Positions 23,018-35,952 of a DNA stretch of 64,000 bases are shown in pieces; positions within the stretch are counted from its first letter, which is position 1; every line of letters begins with the position of its first letter. Source of the stretch: Sternotherus odoratus (Eukaryota > Chordata > Testudines > Kinosternidae); NCBI GenBank assembly GCA_032164245.1, contig JAVMKO010000003.1, positions 83,682,390 to 83,746,389 on the forward strand, written 5' to 3'. The notes under the pieces were generated by a model. It did no database searches. It was not told where the DNA came from and saw nothing but the letters and a program-made list of their open reading frames with translations. Position numbers and translations under genes: made by a program.

Positions 23018-23516
23018 GAAACAAAATCTTGTGGCACCTTAAAGACTAACTATAAAGTTTTGAAGCATGAGCTTTCGTGGGCTAATACCCACTTCGTCGG
23101 ATGCAAGCAGTGGAAATGTTTAGAGGCAGGTCTGGGAAAGTAGGTAAGAACCAGGTGGGAGGTGAAAAGGTTAGTCCAAATAAGCTGAACCAGTTTGTTA
23201 TCTCCGATCAGGGAGTGTGGATTATTCTTCTAGCATTTGAATGGGGTGTGTGAACATGGAGAGAGGAGAAACAATGTCTGTAATGAGCCAGCCATTCTAG
23301 ATCTTTGTTCAGTCCTATTGGACTAACCTTTTCACCTCCCACCTGGTTCTTACCTACTTTCCCAGACCTGCCTCTAAACATTTCCACTGCTTGCATCCGA
23401 CGAAGTGGGTATTAGCCCACGAAAGCTCATGCTTCAAAACTTTATAGTTAGTCTTTAAGGTGCCACAAGATTTTGTTTCCTCTGCTATTCCAGACTAACA
23501 CGGCTACCTCTCTGAT
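23018..23516 (-). mobile_element. SINE-headed unit with a perfect 165-bp inverted repeat
   Basis: The SINE head lies at the high-coordinate end (CCAGACTAACACGGCTAC in reverse). Its body, 23482-23318, is exactly repeated in reverse at 23015-23179, separated by a 138-base spacer. The 14-bp TCTGCACTTATGAG is found directly outside both ends (23004-23017 and 23517-23530, sharing GAG with the left arm). The whole structure therefore entered in one event. The spacer resembles text found in turtle Penelope-like elements, which is inference. Confidence 0.8.
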
Positions 23517-23685
23517 TCTGCACTTATGAGTTCATCATTAGGCTGCAAAGTACTTAGACCCAGATTTTAAAGGCCTTTAGGCACTGCTGCACTCAGTGTT
23601 GCAATACCTACCCAATTCAGGAGCCTAGGTCTCATTTTCTAAAGGGATTTAGGCACTTAGGAACCAACATCCATTGACAGTCAGT

Positions 23686-23885
23686 GAAGTGTTGTTGTAG
23701 TCATGTCAGCTCCAGGATACCAGAGAGACCAGGTCAGGGACGTCATATCTTTTATTGGGCCAGCTTCTGTTGGTGAGAGACAAGCTTTTGAGCTACATAG
23801 AGAAAGTTCTGTGTAGCTCGACAGCTTGTTTTTCTCACCAACAGAAGTTGCTCCAATAAAAGATATTACCTCATTCACCCTAAAT
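23686..23885 (+). mobile_element. Hairpin-type tRNA SINE
   Basis: A head of TGTTGTTGTAGTCATGTCAG is followed by ATATCTTTTATTGGGCCAGC, CTTCTGTTGGTGAGAGACAA, a short spacer, and the complementary arm ending AATAAAAGATATTACCTCA. The same structure is at 38809-38984. Confidence 0.75.
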
Positions 23886-26589
23886 CCCATCTGAAAGTGA
23901 GACTTAGGCTCCAAAATCAGCTAAGTGTTGAATGCCTAAATACCTTTAAAAATCTAGGCCTTAGCACATAATGATTTCCAGTTGAAGTCAATGGGAGTTT
24001 AACATGTCCTTAATTGCTTTGCTGAATCAAGGTCTATATGTCTAAATAACCTTGACGATATTGAAGAGGACATTTTTCAGAGATTATCTACGGTTGAGTA
24101 ATGCTTTTATTATACTGAGCTCATCAACATTCAATACACATTACCACCCACATATATGTAAATATAGTTGCTGTGGACAAACTGGTCTTGCATGAAAATC
24201 TCCACTAGCCATTAATGGAAGAGTTCCTCATACCAGTGGTGGAGTATACAGGACAGGCCTCGGGGATGAAAGGGAAAAGGATTTTTTAAATTTGATTTTT
24301 CATTCACTGCCACAAAGCAACTGGTTTTATCTTTTGCTTTAGCTAATCTCAGCAGGATCCAAAAAGGGACTGGATGTTCACATGGATAACAAAAATATCT
24401 AGAGTTAGAATCATTAGCGCTAATTGAAAGAGTATTGGAAAAGATAAAAACCTCATGTTTCAGAGTTTAAGACACTCTCTAACCACTGAGAATAGGATGA
24501 AAACTTCATGGGGGGCAGATTACTCCTCATCTGCCTCCTGTGGGGTTTCCTGCACCTTCCTCCAAAGAATTTGTTGCTAGTCAGTATTGGAGACAGGATA
24601 CTGGACTCAATGGGCATTGCGTCTGATCTAGTATGTCAATTCCTGTGTTCCTTGGCAACTCTCAAATAGCAATCTCTATGCATGGGTGCGGTGGAGAACT
24701 AAGACCTAATATCTTGTTCTGGTCATGTGAGAACCCAGTGTACGCCAGTACACCAACAGTGTACACATCTAGCTGCCACAGAAGTTGTATCAAGCAAGCG
24801 TAAGCAACATTTTGGAGATGAGAAATAACAGCAGAAAGAGCGTTTACTTACTCGAAAAAGTCCCTCTTAAATCAGTCCTACCATCCAGCCCTCATAAATC
24901 CATGCAATTCATGAAGACTGTTCTTCAATGGATGCCATTCACTTGGAAGAATTCTGTGTGAATGTCAGTTGCATACAAACCCTGCCAACACAGACTAGGC
25001 CGAGCACTATATGTTGGCTAGAGTTGTGGTAACATGTTTTAAAATATTATTTGAGCAAAACAGCAGCCAATGCAACTGACCCGTTGCTGAAAAGAGGTGC
25101 AGAATAAATATAAATACACATACAGTATGCAACAGGTAAAAGAAAGCCAAAATAGCACCCAGAATATGCACTCAAATTAGATCTCATTGAATTTCAGAAG
25201 ATCATTTTTAATTGGTTAATATTCTTTGTAAAATTTAATCCAAACCAATATGATACAATATACTGTACACTATACAGTAGTTTAGTGAATTGTGCCAAAT
25301 CCTTTAAGTCAGCCAGTAATACTTCTCTGTACTTAAAAAAAACACCAGGGACTAACAGCTGTTCTAGTCTATGTAATCTAGATGTTAAGCATGCACTCTC
25401 TAAGTGATGTTGGTTTAGAGGCCATCAAGTAGCTACTAGTCCTATTTCTTGAGGAGCTAGCTACATGTGGAGAAATCAACAAACCACAGTGATTTATGTA
25501 CCGGGTTTTCTAGCACCACCCAGAGATCTGAAGTGGTGCTCCAGGCTCGCTAAATCGAGAAAGGTGAATGATGATTCAACAAAATAACCTAGGGCAGAAT
25601 GCAAGACAAATGATTTTTCAAAATAAAGAAAAATAAAAAGCAAATGAGTTACACACAGATAAGCAAAGCAAGAAGTGGAACATTTTATGGAAAAATTACT
25701 GTTGATTAAATTGTACAGTATAATAAAATAGATGTAATATGATTATTTCTTGTCCTTATTTGGTGACCAGATTGGTAAACAGATTATTTCCTTCTAGATA
25801 AAAGAATGCAATACTTATTAAAGTATATGCATTAAAGGGAGAATAGATTTCTAATATGTATACACCATTTTCTGGTGCAAGAATCCATCAAGGAGATATC
25901 TGAATTCTCTTCTTCAGTTTGAGGCATACCTGAACAGGGTACGCACACGTTATTAATCAGTAAATGCCGTTTTAGTTAGAGAAGACAGTTATGGGATAGA
26001 TCTTTAACCTATAACTCGTTACACTTGAAAGTTTTGTCCAATTCCAATTTCTCCTGAAGAAAGTGGAGAAAATATCCACCCAACTTTCTGTGTTCCTCTA
26101 TATGCGTTTTGCCAACTAAGGCACTAAGTATAATACAGCAGGTTTCAAAGAACATTTTTCCTTCCTATTTTTATTTGTAGCTTAAAATTCATATTTTATA
26201 ATTTCCACCAGAAATTCTTAAAATATTTTTTTCTTGCTATCCTATGGTACCTAACACTTCCATACAGTAACTTGTATCTGATTCATGACACAGCACATGC
26301 ACACACATATAAGTGCACACAAACACTAGCAAAGCAGCAGAAGTGAGCAGTTTTAGATATAGATGAAGTTACAGGGTTAGTCAATTCTCAATGATGTTTA
26401 AACTTTAGCTGAATTTCCCCTTGCTCCCTCTTAGCCAAGCAGAGAGTTAAAAACCCATGGCCATCCTCAAAACAATGCTAGGATCATGAATAAAGAACTA
26501 ATTAACACTGCATTACCTTCTTCTTTATGGGAACAAAGTATATCATACAGACCGGGAGCTTGGATGAAAAACTGGATCTCCCCCTTTAC

Positions 26590-26707
26590 CTGTATTATTA
26601 GTGCTGCTGCTTCTATGAAGGGGTCCTCCCCAGGACCACCTGTTTTGCTTTTGTTTGGGCTTCTGACTCCTCTCGATTGTACGGCGTACGACAGCTTCAT
26701 GTCGTTC
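26590..26707 (-). CDS. MAP7: MAP7 coding exon: end of coiled coil and WSWGG motif
   Basis: This 118-nt exon starts in phase 0 and ends after one base of the next codon (39 codons + 1). The acceptor is tgttgtgctgcag and the donor ACAG|gtaaagg. The peptide begins ERHEAVVRRTIERSQKPKQK and continues QNRWSWGGPLHRSSSTNNT. The lysine/arginine-rich end of the helix and the NRWSWGG motif are diagnostic of the MAP7 family. The last part is the start of the serine-rich linker. The exon agrees in frame and order with its neighbours at 28043 and 21322. In the mammalian protein I recall Met rather than Ile after RRT, an ordinary substitution. Confidence 0.97.
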
Positions 26708-27879
26708 CTGCAGCACAACAGGAGAATGTATGAATATGTTTGGATGCTGCTGGATTTTTAACAAACATTCCCATCACACTTCCACCTGGACAAAATGTAC
26801 TGGTCATCTTAGAGTCAAATGCAACTCGATAGGTTGTGCTGCATGAGAATTCCACTTAAAGAACTGAGCTAAAGTCAAAGCAGGGCTTTATGGTAATTAC
26901 AAAAAATAAACTGTGAAAATTCTGCTTGAGACCAGTAACAATGTGCATATTATTTGCATAAGAGTAGCTCCTAACTGAAACTGGTGCCCTCTTGTGCTAG
27001 GCACTGTACATGAGAACGAGTCCCTGTCCTGAATTCCTTACAATTTAAGTGGATGTCTATGCTGCAACCAGAGGTTTGACTGCTGCTCAGGAAGGCATAC
27101 AGCTGCTAGCTGTTGTCTAGATCACGTAGCTAAAGTAGCAGTGAAGAGGCAGTGGCATGAATCCCAGAGTTGTCAAGCAATCCAGGCTTTGGGCTCGTTT
27201 GACAGCCTGTGCTGCCACATCGTCTCTCCTATCTTTAGTCATTCTAGCCAGATAAAAGCTATCCCAGGAACACCTGAGCTGCAATTACACCTCTGATTGC
27301 AGAAGACATACTTTACATGCACAAGGCAAGCAAAAGGTGGGAGGGAAAACAGAGAGGTGAGCTAACTTGCCCACTAGTCACACAGCAAGCAGCTTCCAGC
27401 TCTTCATCATGCAGTTAAGCAGAAACAAATTTATTATTAAATCTACACTTATTGTACTCCCATAATTCCTGACAGTTTCTGAATTAGGCACTTAGTATTT
27501 AACTATGGTTACACTGAATCACTAGCAACCTACTATCAATATTTCAGGTACCACATAAAATTCATTTTTCTACAGGGTTTTACATTTTGATTTTCAGGTC
27601 AGTTTGGGCTCTGCTGTGCCTTGCCACAGGTGTATTTTAAACACACACATTATTGCACTGGGGAGATCAGTTTTGTAGAGGGACCAATAAGAAGTTGTAT
27701 CAGTGCAGACACAGCTAAAAAAAGTTTTAAAAGCCTTCCTTTTGCTACGTACCCTACATTAACCTTGACTCCCATTCCGACCCTATTGCTAATTTTTAAA
27801 TGACATATTGGTCAATTTGTTGCTACATCATTTAGTGGAGAGTAAGTTGCCTGGAAGACTATATGGAATGCCCTCTTAC
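26708..27879 (-). other. MAP7 intron between WSWGG and HLEERKK exons
   Basis: A 1172-bp intron. A short ancient repeat reading GTGCTAGGCACTGTACATGA, then GTCCCTGTCCTGAATTCCTT and ACAATTTAAGTGG, is present near 26993-27053. It is probably an L2/MIR-type tail. Nothing else recognised. Confidence 0.75.
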
Positions 27880-28043
27880 CTTGTCCTCTTCTATTCTCTG
27901 CTTTCGCTTTTCCTCTACTGCAGTTCGCCTTTTCTCTTCTTTTAGCCTGTGTTCTTCCAACTTCTTTTTGCGTTCCTCCAAGTGTTTTTCATAATGCTGC
28001 CGTGCCCTCTCTTCTTTTTCTAACCAGAGTGATTCTCTTGCAG
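27880..28043 (-). CDS. MAP7: MAP7 coding exon: core of microtubule-binding coiled coil
   Basis: This 164-nt exon carries two bases that finish the split Ala codon, then 54 codons ending in phase 0. The acceptor is cttttcttttag and the donor AAG|gtaagag. The peptide runs AARESLWLEKEERARQHYEK, then HLEERKKKLEEHRLKEEKRR, then TAVEEKRKQRIEEDK. It is dominated by charged heptads and should form one long helix. This is the hallmark coiled coil of the MAP7 family, which contacts the microtubule surface. It is the most strongly recognisable exon in the window, although on its own it would not separate MAP7 from MAP7D1, D2 or D3. The intron that follows is short, 1.17 kb. Confidence 0.97.
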
Positions 28044-31000
28044 CTAAAAGAAAAGTAGACATAAAATGTAAATCTAGGGTACCATTTAGAATAGAAAGCA
28101 CATCTTAGGCTGCTCATGATTGGCTGCACTTACCGTGTTTTTTAAAATCATATATATGTCCCAACCAAGCTTTATGAAGTGCTCACAGTACATTTACCTA
28201 GGCTGCACACTAACCCGTGAGCTCATACTTCAATTACTGTATCATATCAACATCAGAATTGGAAATAATAAAACTAAGGCCTCAGAAAATTTGATTTATG
28301 CAAATGATTCCATGCCACTTTAAAATTCCTGAACTAATATTCATATTGTGTCCCACACTTAGAGGCATCCCTAGTACTGTTTCATTCACTGGGCCACACA
28401 GCAGACAAAAAAAGCTATGTTAAGCTGCATTAAGTTGCAAAAGTGAAACTGTAAAATCAACAGGCCTTTGTTTATTTAAAGGCCGCAGACGACAACACGT
28501 CACAATAGAATTAAGTTTTAACATAGGTTCCATGCAAAAGTAGATGTGAAAAGCAAGTTCATGCAATTTAAACATGTTACAAATATGGACTGAATTCTGT
28601 TTCAATAAATGCTGAAACAAGGTTAATTTGGTGTGGTTTCAGATTTCATATTTAGTATTTCCAACAACTCTACCCATGATTACCACTAGGAATAAATATT
28701 GAGAGTCAACTTACAATAATACATGATAATTTTCTGCATATATTCAATTCTAAAAGAATATTAACCCCAATCACCTGCCCACTGTATCTACCTGCAGGAT
28801 AACAGGAGGGTCAATATAGTACTCCAGAATAATAAAGGTGGTAGGCATCGCAGTCTTAGGACCTCATCTAATTCCAACTGACTTCAGTGGGAGCTGGACA
28901 AGCCCTTAATGACGAGATTTACGTCAACAGCTATCTGTTATTCTATGTGGTAACAAATTAGCCACCGGAGAATCCGGAACTAAGGTGAGCATGCCTTAAC
29001 TTGCTACTGGTCTTGAAAAACCCTCAACAGCTTGTTTCAGAAGTGTTAACTGGCCCGAATGTGCCAGGGAGTTGACTCAACTCTGCACAATCGACAGCCT
29101 GTTCATATACGTCCCGTCCAAAACATAGTCCCAAAATGGGGTCTGCCTTAAACTGTTACAATCTGATAAGAATGAACTTTTCTACATCTGTCATGAAAAT
29201 TACAGATCCTAGGATTTCCATTTGTTTATTTTTAAAATATCCATGTTATTTGACTATTTCAGAACTTTTCTGCATATTGATGTGCATGTATGCGTATGTC
29301 TGTATGTATACATGAAGGTAATACTGCAATAAATGTTAGCCAGAATTGTGTGGGAGGCTAATAAAGAGTAGGAGCTCATTGATAACACTGAGGCAACATA
29401 GAGAACCAAGCCACTGAGCTGTCAGAAAGATCTTTAATTTCCCAAGGGGTCAGGAGGTTCTCCTCCTACGTTAGAAAGGTAATGTTTAAATGCAATTAAA
29501 ACTATCTGCAAGAAAGTTTGTCCCACGATGGTAAAACAGCACATACCTTATTATTTTAGTTACAAACATATACCAAAAGAAAAAATAAAAACTATTTACA
29601 AGTTCAAAACAACAGCTGTGGCTTTTGATTGTTATGATAATTCTATTACTTTTGCTTGTCACCATCATCTCCCTGTGAGTTTTCCAGAGAACTGCTGGCA
29701 ACAAATCGTGTTTGCATTCTAAACTTTGTGTGTGGACACATGTATTCACCCTCAAGATCTACAGCTAACGAATATATTGTTTAAGTACATTTCAATCCTG
29801 GAGTCTCCACCTGATGAAAACAGCTTCTTTCCATGTCAGCTTTTCAAACACTGCAGAGAAAAATGGGTGGCATCTTCTTTTAAATACATAATCTCACTGT
29901 ATATGCAAAATAGTAGGGACTGTTTTGAATAGGAACGATATTTGCTCAATTGTCACAAGCAATCAGATCATTCTGCTACAAAGATGAGGCCAAAAACATA
30001 GCAAGGCAAGAATAGAAATTTTACAAAGACAGTTAGCTGGGATAATTTCATCTACAATAAACTCTACAGCTGTGTGGTTAATGTTGATATCAACAGGTTA
30101 AAAAAAATATCAAATACCTGTAGCGGCATAACAACACACAAGACTCAGCAGAATACAAATCTGCAGGACATAAAAAGTATTCTTTTTCTACAGTAGCTTG
30201 GATCTCGGGCTTGAAAGAAGCAGTTTATAGCAGAGAAGCAAGAGTGGATAACCCACAGACCAACAAGCTCAATTGTCTTTATTGAAGTCTTGGGACATAA
30301 CAGAATGTATGCAAAAATAGACCCAGGAATACATTATCTCTTAACTCAACACAGAGGAAACAGATTGTAATCAGTACATTTAATCTGGCATATTTTTGAG
30401 ATGTGGGTTTAGCCACTTACATGTAGTTTCTTCATAGGCCTGAGGGTCTCATGAACAGATTCTAACAACAGTCCAAGACATGAAGCCACATTTTGCCTCT
30501 GAGTTTAACTATCTGTAGGGCCAAACTCCGTAATATTTAAGTGCACGTCAAGAGGGTGGAGGTAAAATCTTTAATTCTTACGAACTGATCTACTTCACAT
30601 AATCTTGATAGTGGCCAGCACCTGGGAAAGAAAACAGTCCTGTCATGAGCCTTCCAATACGCTAATAAGACACTTGTGGGACACAGTGTGTAGGCATTTG
30701 TCTAACCTTTTCTGAAGAAAAAAACTGACTAAAATTGGGAGAAAAAAAAATAATGGAGCAAATACTCCAGCCCCTTTGCTCCCCCAAGATGAATAGCAGT
30801 CTTTGCTGGTTGACTTCAGCATTGACATTCACAGAGACCAGCACAGGACCACCTAGGAGAGAGTTTCTTTGGTTTGTATTGACAAGCTTATTAACAGGCC
30901 CTGATGAAGAATGTCTTGTCTGAAGAGATGAGCGGACAGAGTATTGAATGGCTCATTAGACCCTGAAGCCATGTTCACAAGAAGTATTACGGAACAATTA

Positions 31001-31574
31001 AGATGGTTACCCTAGATTCTCTAACCTTTTACAGGTGACTCTTGTGATCACCCATTCCAAGCTCTTTCATGGCTCCCTGTCTTTTTCTCTATCACGTTCA
31101 ATTTCCATTCCTCATCTTCAAAGCACTGTACAATTCTGCTTTGGCCTACATCTCAGTACTTGTAGCCCACATCTCTGTCAATGCCCACTGCCCTCTCTTC
31201 TAAGCCGTACTCTGCCACCTACTTCTAGCTTAGCGTGGTTTTACTCTGAAAATTTATCATGCAAAGACAGCATAGGTGCTGAAGTAGGGTTCCGGGGGTA
31301 ATGCTGCACCACCTGGTTTAAAGTGGTTTCCATCATATACAGGGTTTATAGTTTGGTTCAATGGATCTCTGCATCACCACTGTACAAATTGTTCTAGCAC
31401 CACTGAAAAATTCTATCATATTACTCACTAAACTGGATCTTTTGTGTATTCAGAATCATACTGGCTTATTTTATTGACAAATGTAACTATTTCTGTTTTT
31501 ATTTGTTAACAGTGAAAAGACAACACAGCTAAGAGTTGCATCTCTTAACTGTTACATCACAGTTGCACCTGCAG

Positions 31575-31690
31575 AAGTGGGGTTTTTACCCACAAAATCT
31601 TACGCCCAGATAAATCTGTTAGCTTCTAAGGTGCCACCGGATTGCTTGTTGTTTTTATGGATACAGACTAACACAGCTACTCCTCTGACA
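31575..31690 (-). mobile_element. Turtle tRNA-derived SINE
   Basis: A diverged SINE copy in reverse: AAGTGGGGTTTTTACCCAC, TCTGTTAGCTTCTAAGGTGC and ACAGACTAACACAGCTAC. Confidence 0.8.
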
Positions 31691-32996
31691 CTTGACAGTT
31701 AAGAGACAGCAAACTAGACTCTATTCCTTCTTGGCTCAAACACAGAATAATTATTAAATTGTGTACACCTCTGTAAACCCACTGAAGGCAATGGGGATAC
31801 ACACGTGTCATTATGGGCATTATTTGGAGATTGTGGGCTTGCACAAGTGTCACTAAGGGCACAATTGGGCCTGCATACCTATTGTTACTAGGGAGGACAC
31901 ACAAGAAAAAAGTAACTTGCTTTGATCCTCGGAAGTCAGGTTGAGTTTGTAGGACAGACAGAAAAATCTTTTTACTTTAAACTAAACATGTCTGAACTGG
32001 AAATCATTGAGAGACGTTAGCAGGGACCACCACCATAAAATTTTAACAGGCATTTTTTCTATTTCAATGCTACTTTTGTCTTCTCCTGGCCTAAATTTAT
32101 TGTTTTTAATGCTGACCTGTAATAATGGGAATGCAATGTTCCATTTATGTGCTCAGTCTGTAAATCACTTCTTGTAACCCATTACTTCTAGTGATGCTGC
32201 TACCTTTCACTTCAGAGTCACTAACTTCCACTATCTCCCATATTTTTAGGACTCATTTCTACTGCAGTAGTGCTTAGAAGACCCACTCAGTGACATTACA
32301 ACTAAACAGAAGTTATAGGCTAGACGCAGGAATTACTGGGTGAGCTTCTTGGGCCTGTTATGCAGGAAATTAGACTAGAAGATCATAATGGTTATAGTGG
32401 CAGTAGTCTGGGTTATCCTGTGTGTTTTGTATGTGTATCCTTTCAGGCTTACATAAATGTAGCTTTTGTGAAGAAGAGAAAAAATACTTCAGAGAGGCAG
32501 AAAATGATGGATACTTGTCTTTTCACAGTGAAGCAGGAGTAGTCCTTCTTCCCCTGTGTGATTTTAGGCAGATAACTAGACTGCCTGAGGAGAATTTGTT
32601 TATGGAGGTTGTAGTAAGAAAACAGGTGCGGGCTCTGACCAGATGTGATCTGTAGGGAGAATAAAGGAAATAATGTATTTGAACTTTTAAAATTTGTTTT
32701 CTCGGAGCCAGAGGCTGAAAAAAACCCCACACTCTTCTGCTGAAGTCTTGGAGTAAAGCCCCCACTGCCATATACACTTTCCAGCCACTGCTGGGTGGAC
32801 AGTGAGAATTCCCATTCGTCTTGCTAGCAACACTATCACTTGCCTCTGCCCCTAGGGAAAGGGCATTTAAGCAACTGAGTACATAAATCCTTAGAAGATG
32901 GAACAGAGCTCAAAGATCACGATAATTCTTATAACTATTCTCAGGGCTGAAAAGTCACCAAATGAAAGAAACATCCGTTACAGCGACTTCCTATAG

Positions 32997-33819
32997 CAGG
33001 GGTGACCCCACCACAGCTCATAAGCCACTGGTGGCTCTTGGACAGTTAAAATGAGGCTTGTGGAGCCCTCCCAGGCCCTCTTCCTGCATTCTCCACTTTG
33101 CAGACTGGGGAGGGGAGTTTGGGACTTCTGTCCTGGGTGGGGGAGGGGGGGAGAAAGACCATGGGATTTTTGCCAGAGACAACTGGTGCCTGCTGAGAGT
33201 GGCAGGGGGGAGAACAACTCAAAGGTTTGCCCACCCCAACAGCTTGAGTCATTTCCTCCCCAGGCATACGCCCCTCTTGCCCTCAGCGGCCCTTTTCTGC
33301 AGCTCCCAGGTGTTACCTCTGCGCAGAGAGGCAATGGCAAACAGCTGGAAGCTGCAGGGAGGGGCCGCTGCTTTAGGTCCACAGGGAAAGGCAGCAGCAA
33401 AAGCAGTGGCTCCCCCTGCACCTCCCAGCTGTTTGCCACTGCCTCTTCCCACAGTCGCATCTCCCAGCCTGCCAACTCCAGCAGCTGCTGTGCAGGGAGG
33501 GGATCTGGGGGCACCATGTGCTGGCTTCGCTGTATAACATGCCAGGGCTCAGGAGCAGGCCTGAAGCCCCAAGTCCAGACAGGTGTGTCCTGAGGCCCCG
33601 AGACACCCCTCCACACAGGGCTAAAGCCCTGAGTCCCAGCAGGCGCATCCCACGGGACTGAAACCTGAAGCCCCGGCAAGTGCCTCCCACGGGATTGAAA
33701 CTCCAAGACCCCCCCTCCATTGGGCTGAAACCCTGAGCCCTGGCAGGAGCATCCCAGATCTCAAACTTCTGAAGATTGTCGTATGCGGCTCAAAAGGCCA
33801 GTAAGTTTGGCCACCTCTG
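32997..33819 (-). mobile_element. 823-bp hAT-type element, second copy of the 11564 family
   Basis: Read on the minus strand it begins CAGAGGTGGCCAAACTTACT and GACAATCTTCAGAAGTTT, matching the left end of the 11564 copy. It ends in GGGGTCACCCCTG, the reverse of the plus-strand start CAGGGGTGACCCC. It lies in opposite orientation to the first copy. The flanks give no convincing 8-bp duplication, so it is older or altered. Long open frames across it are accidents of its GC content. Confidence 0.85.
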
Positions 33820-35149
33820 GATGATAGGTTATGAGGGTAGGGCTTGAAGGCACATAAAAATGAGAGTTCAGGATAATATAAGGAACATTACAACTGAAGT
33901 GGACAAAAACAAACCTTTTAAACCAGCAACTAAAAAGCCACTCTTTCCACTAACCACAAAAACCCCAAATCCTCACAAAATAAATAGCTTCTTCATTTTA
34001 ACGGGAAGTGTGCTGATTGTATGTTTGGCTTGAGAGCCCATTTACCTTGTCAATTGTGGGCATAAGTGCTAGGTTTTATAAATTTACATTAAATTACTCT
34101 TAGAAAACAATTATCCCCATGTTTGCATATACCCACACTTTTTTCCATAACAGGCTCAATCTATCCCTACTTCTAAATAAACCCATCAATTCTTTAGCAG
34201 CAATTGTTCCTAAATTAACTCTCATTAGCACCAGAATAACATTGTCTCAACTACTTTCACGCCTTCCAGGATGCATAAAGGAATTTTTTTTACAAGAATA
34301 TAAGGCTAAATTTTCTGCATCTCCACTAAATTAAATATATACTGCTCCCCCAACCCCCATGGAAAGAAATACTGATCTAGAAACACAGAGGTATATATTC
34401 ATATTTCAAGGGATAAAAAAATTATAACATTTCAAAACAATTACAATTTAATTTTCCTTTTTTCTCATTTCACACAAGAACTTCTCACAAACTTCTTCCA
34501 TAGCACCCTGGGTAGAAGTGCACAGTTTGCACTTTAGTGTAAGAATTACAGCCATTGACACATCAATTATATTCAGACTTTGATTGGAAATATGTGGGAT
34601 CATGTCACAAATGCATTGGTCCCCTTCAAAGAAAGTTTCATGATCTTGATTCCATCAAACAATGCTTATATCTTGAAAAAATAATATTTTATGTTGAATC
34701 CAGAGGGGAAAACATTTTTTTATATTGAATCCCAGAGGGGAAAAAAACCAAACAAACCTGCATTAAAGACTGCCTCAAACTAAGGGATAAGGTAGAATGA
34801 TCAAGTCATATAATACAAGGCTGCAAGGTAAGAGCATAAAAGCTTGACTCAAAGGTTGAGGCAGTTATTAATAGACTAGCATAAGTGCCCGGCGCTGCTC
34901 AGGTCAGTCGGAGGTGGAGAGGTGGCAGACAGCTGACACCCCCTGACCAACCCCAACACCCACCCCTCACCCCTCACCCACCCCGACACCTTCCCACCCC
35001 CCCAAGCAAACCCGACACCCCCACCTCACCCCCGACCAAACCCGACACCCCCACCTCACTTACCGTCCCACCAAACCCAACTCAGATCCGTCGCAGGCAG
35101 GGAGGGGGCCCAGAGCCGAGGGATTCCGGGGACCTTTGCAGGTGGGGGG

Positions 35150-35700
35150 CGGCACAGAGCTGATGGATTCTGGGGTTCCGTTTGGAGGGGGGAGGGGCAG
35201 AGAACTGAGTGATCTCCGGGGTTCCGTTGGGAGGGGGGAGGGGCAGTGAGCTGAGTGATCTCCGGGGTTCCGTTGGAGGAGGGAGGGGCAGTGAGCTGAG
35301 TGATCTCCGGGGTTCCGTTGGAGGAGGGAGGGGCAGAGAACTGAGGGATCTCCGGGGTTCCGTTGGGAGGGAGGAGGGGCAGAGAACTGAGGGATCTCCG
35401 GGGTTCCGTTGGAGGAGGGAGGGGCAGTGAGCTGAGTGATCTCCGGGGTTCCGTTGGAGGAGGGAGGGGCAGTGAGCTGAGTGATCTCCGGGGTTCCGTT
35501 GGAGGAGGGAGGGGCAGAGAACTGAGGGATCTCCGGGGTTCCGTTGGAGGAGGGAGGGGCAGTGAGCTGAGGGATCTCCGGGGTTCCGTTGGGAGGGGGG
35601 AGGGGCAGAGAACTGAGGGATCTCCGGGGTTCCGTTGGGAGGGGGGAGGGGCAGAGAACTGAGGGATCTCTGGGGTTCCGTTGGAGGAGGGAGGGGTGAG
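35150..35700. repeat. 45-bp minisatellite, about 12 copies
   Basis: The unit GAGCTGAGTGATCTCCGGGG plus TTCCGTTGGAGGAGGGAGGGG and four more bases recurs every 45-46 bases. A length divisible by three keeps frames open across runs of copies, reading SDLRGSVGGGRGSEL. Each unit has several G-runs, giving G-quadruplex potential on the plus strand. Confidence 0.95.
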
Positions 35701-35924
35701 CTGAGCGAGTGAGGTGTCTGTTGGATGGGGGTATTATGACATCATCACCACCTAACCGCCCAGCCGATGTGATTGGCCCTGAAAGACTTTCACCCCTGGG
35801 GGGCGTCAGAGGTGAGATCCGAAAATTTTTCGACCCTTACCAGCATCTAGACCCCAAGACCCCTCACTGTACCAAATTTCAAGTCTCTGGCTCAAACGGT
35901 GCGGGAGGAGTTCGCTGTCATACG

Positions 35925-35952
35925 TACATACATACATACATACATACATACA
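35925..35952. repeat. (TACA)n microsatellite
   Basis: About seven units of TACA or ACAT lie near the end of the composite repeat. A (GATA)n run follows at about 35967-35987. Confidence 0.9.

Noticed and set aside
32978..33706. A 242-codon open frame on the minus strand, the longest in the window
   Set aside because: It lies almost wholly inside the hAT-type element 32997-33819, overlaps other long frames on both strands, and reads as low-complexity Pro/Ser/Gly/Leu. The openness follows from GC content.
35209..35662. Open frames with a 15-residue repeat
   Set aside because: They are the translation of a 45-bp minisatellite. Frame is kept only because the unit length is divisible by three.
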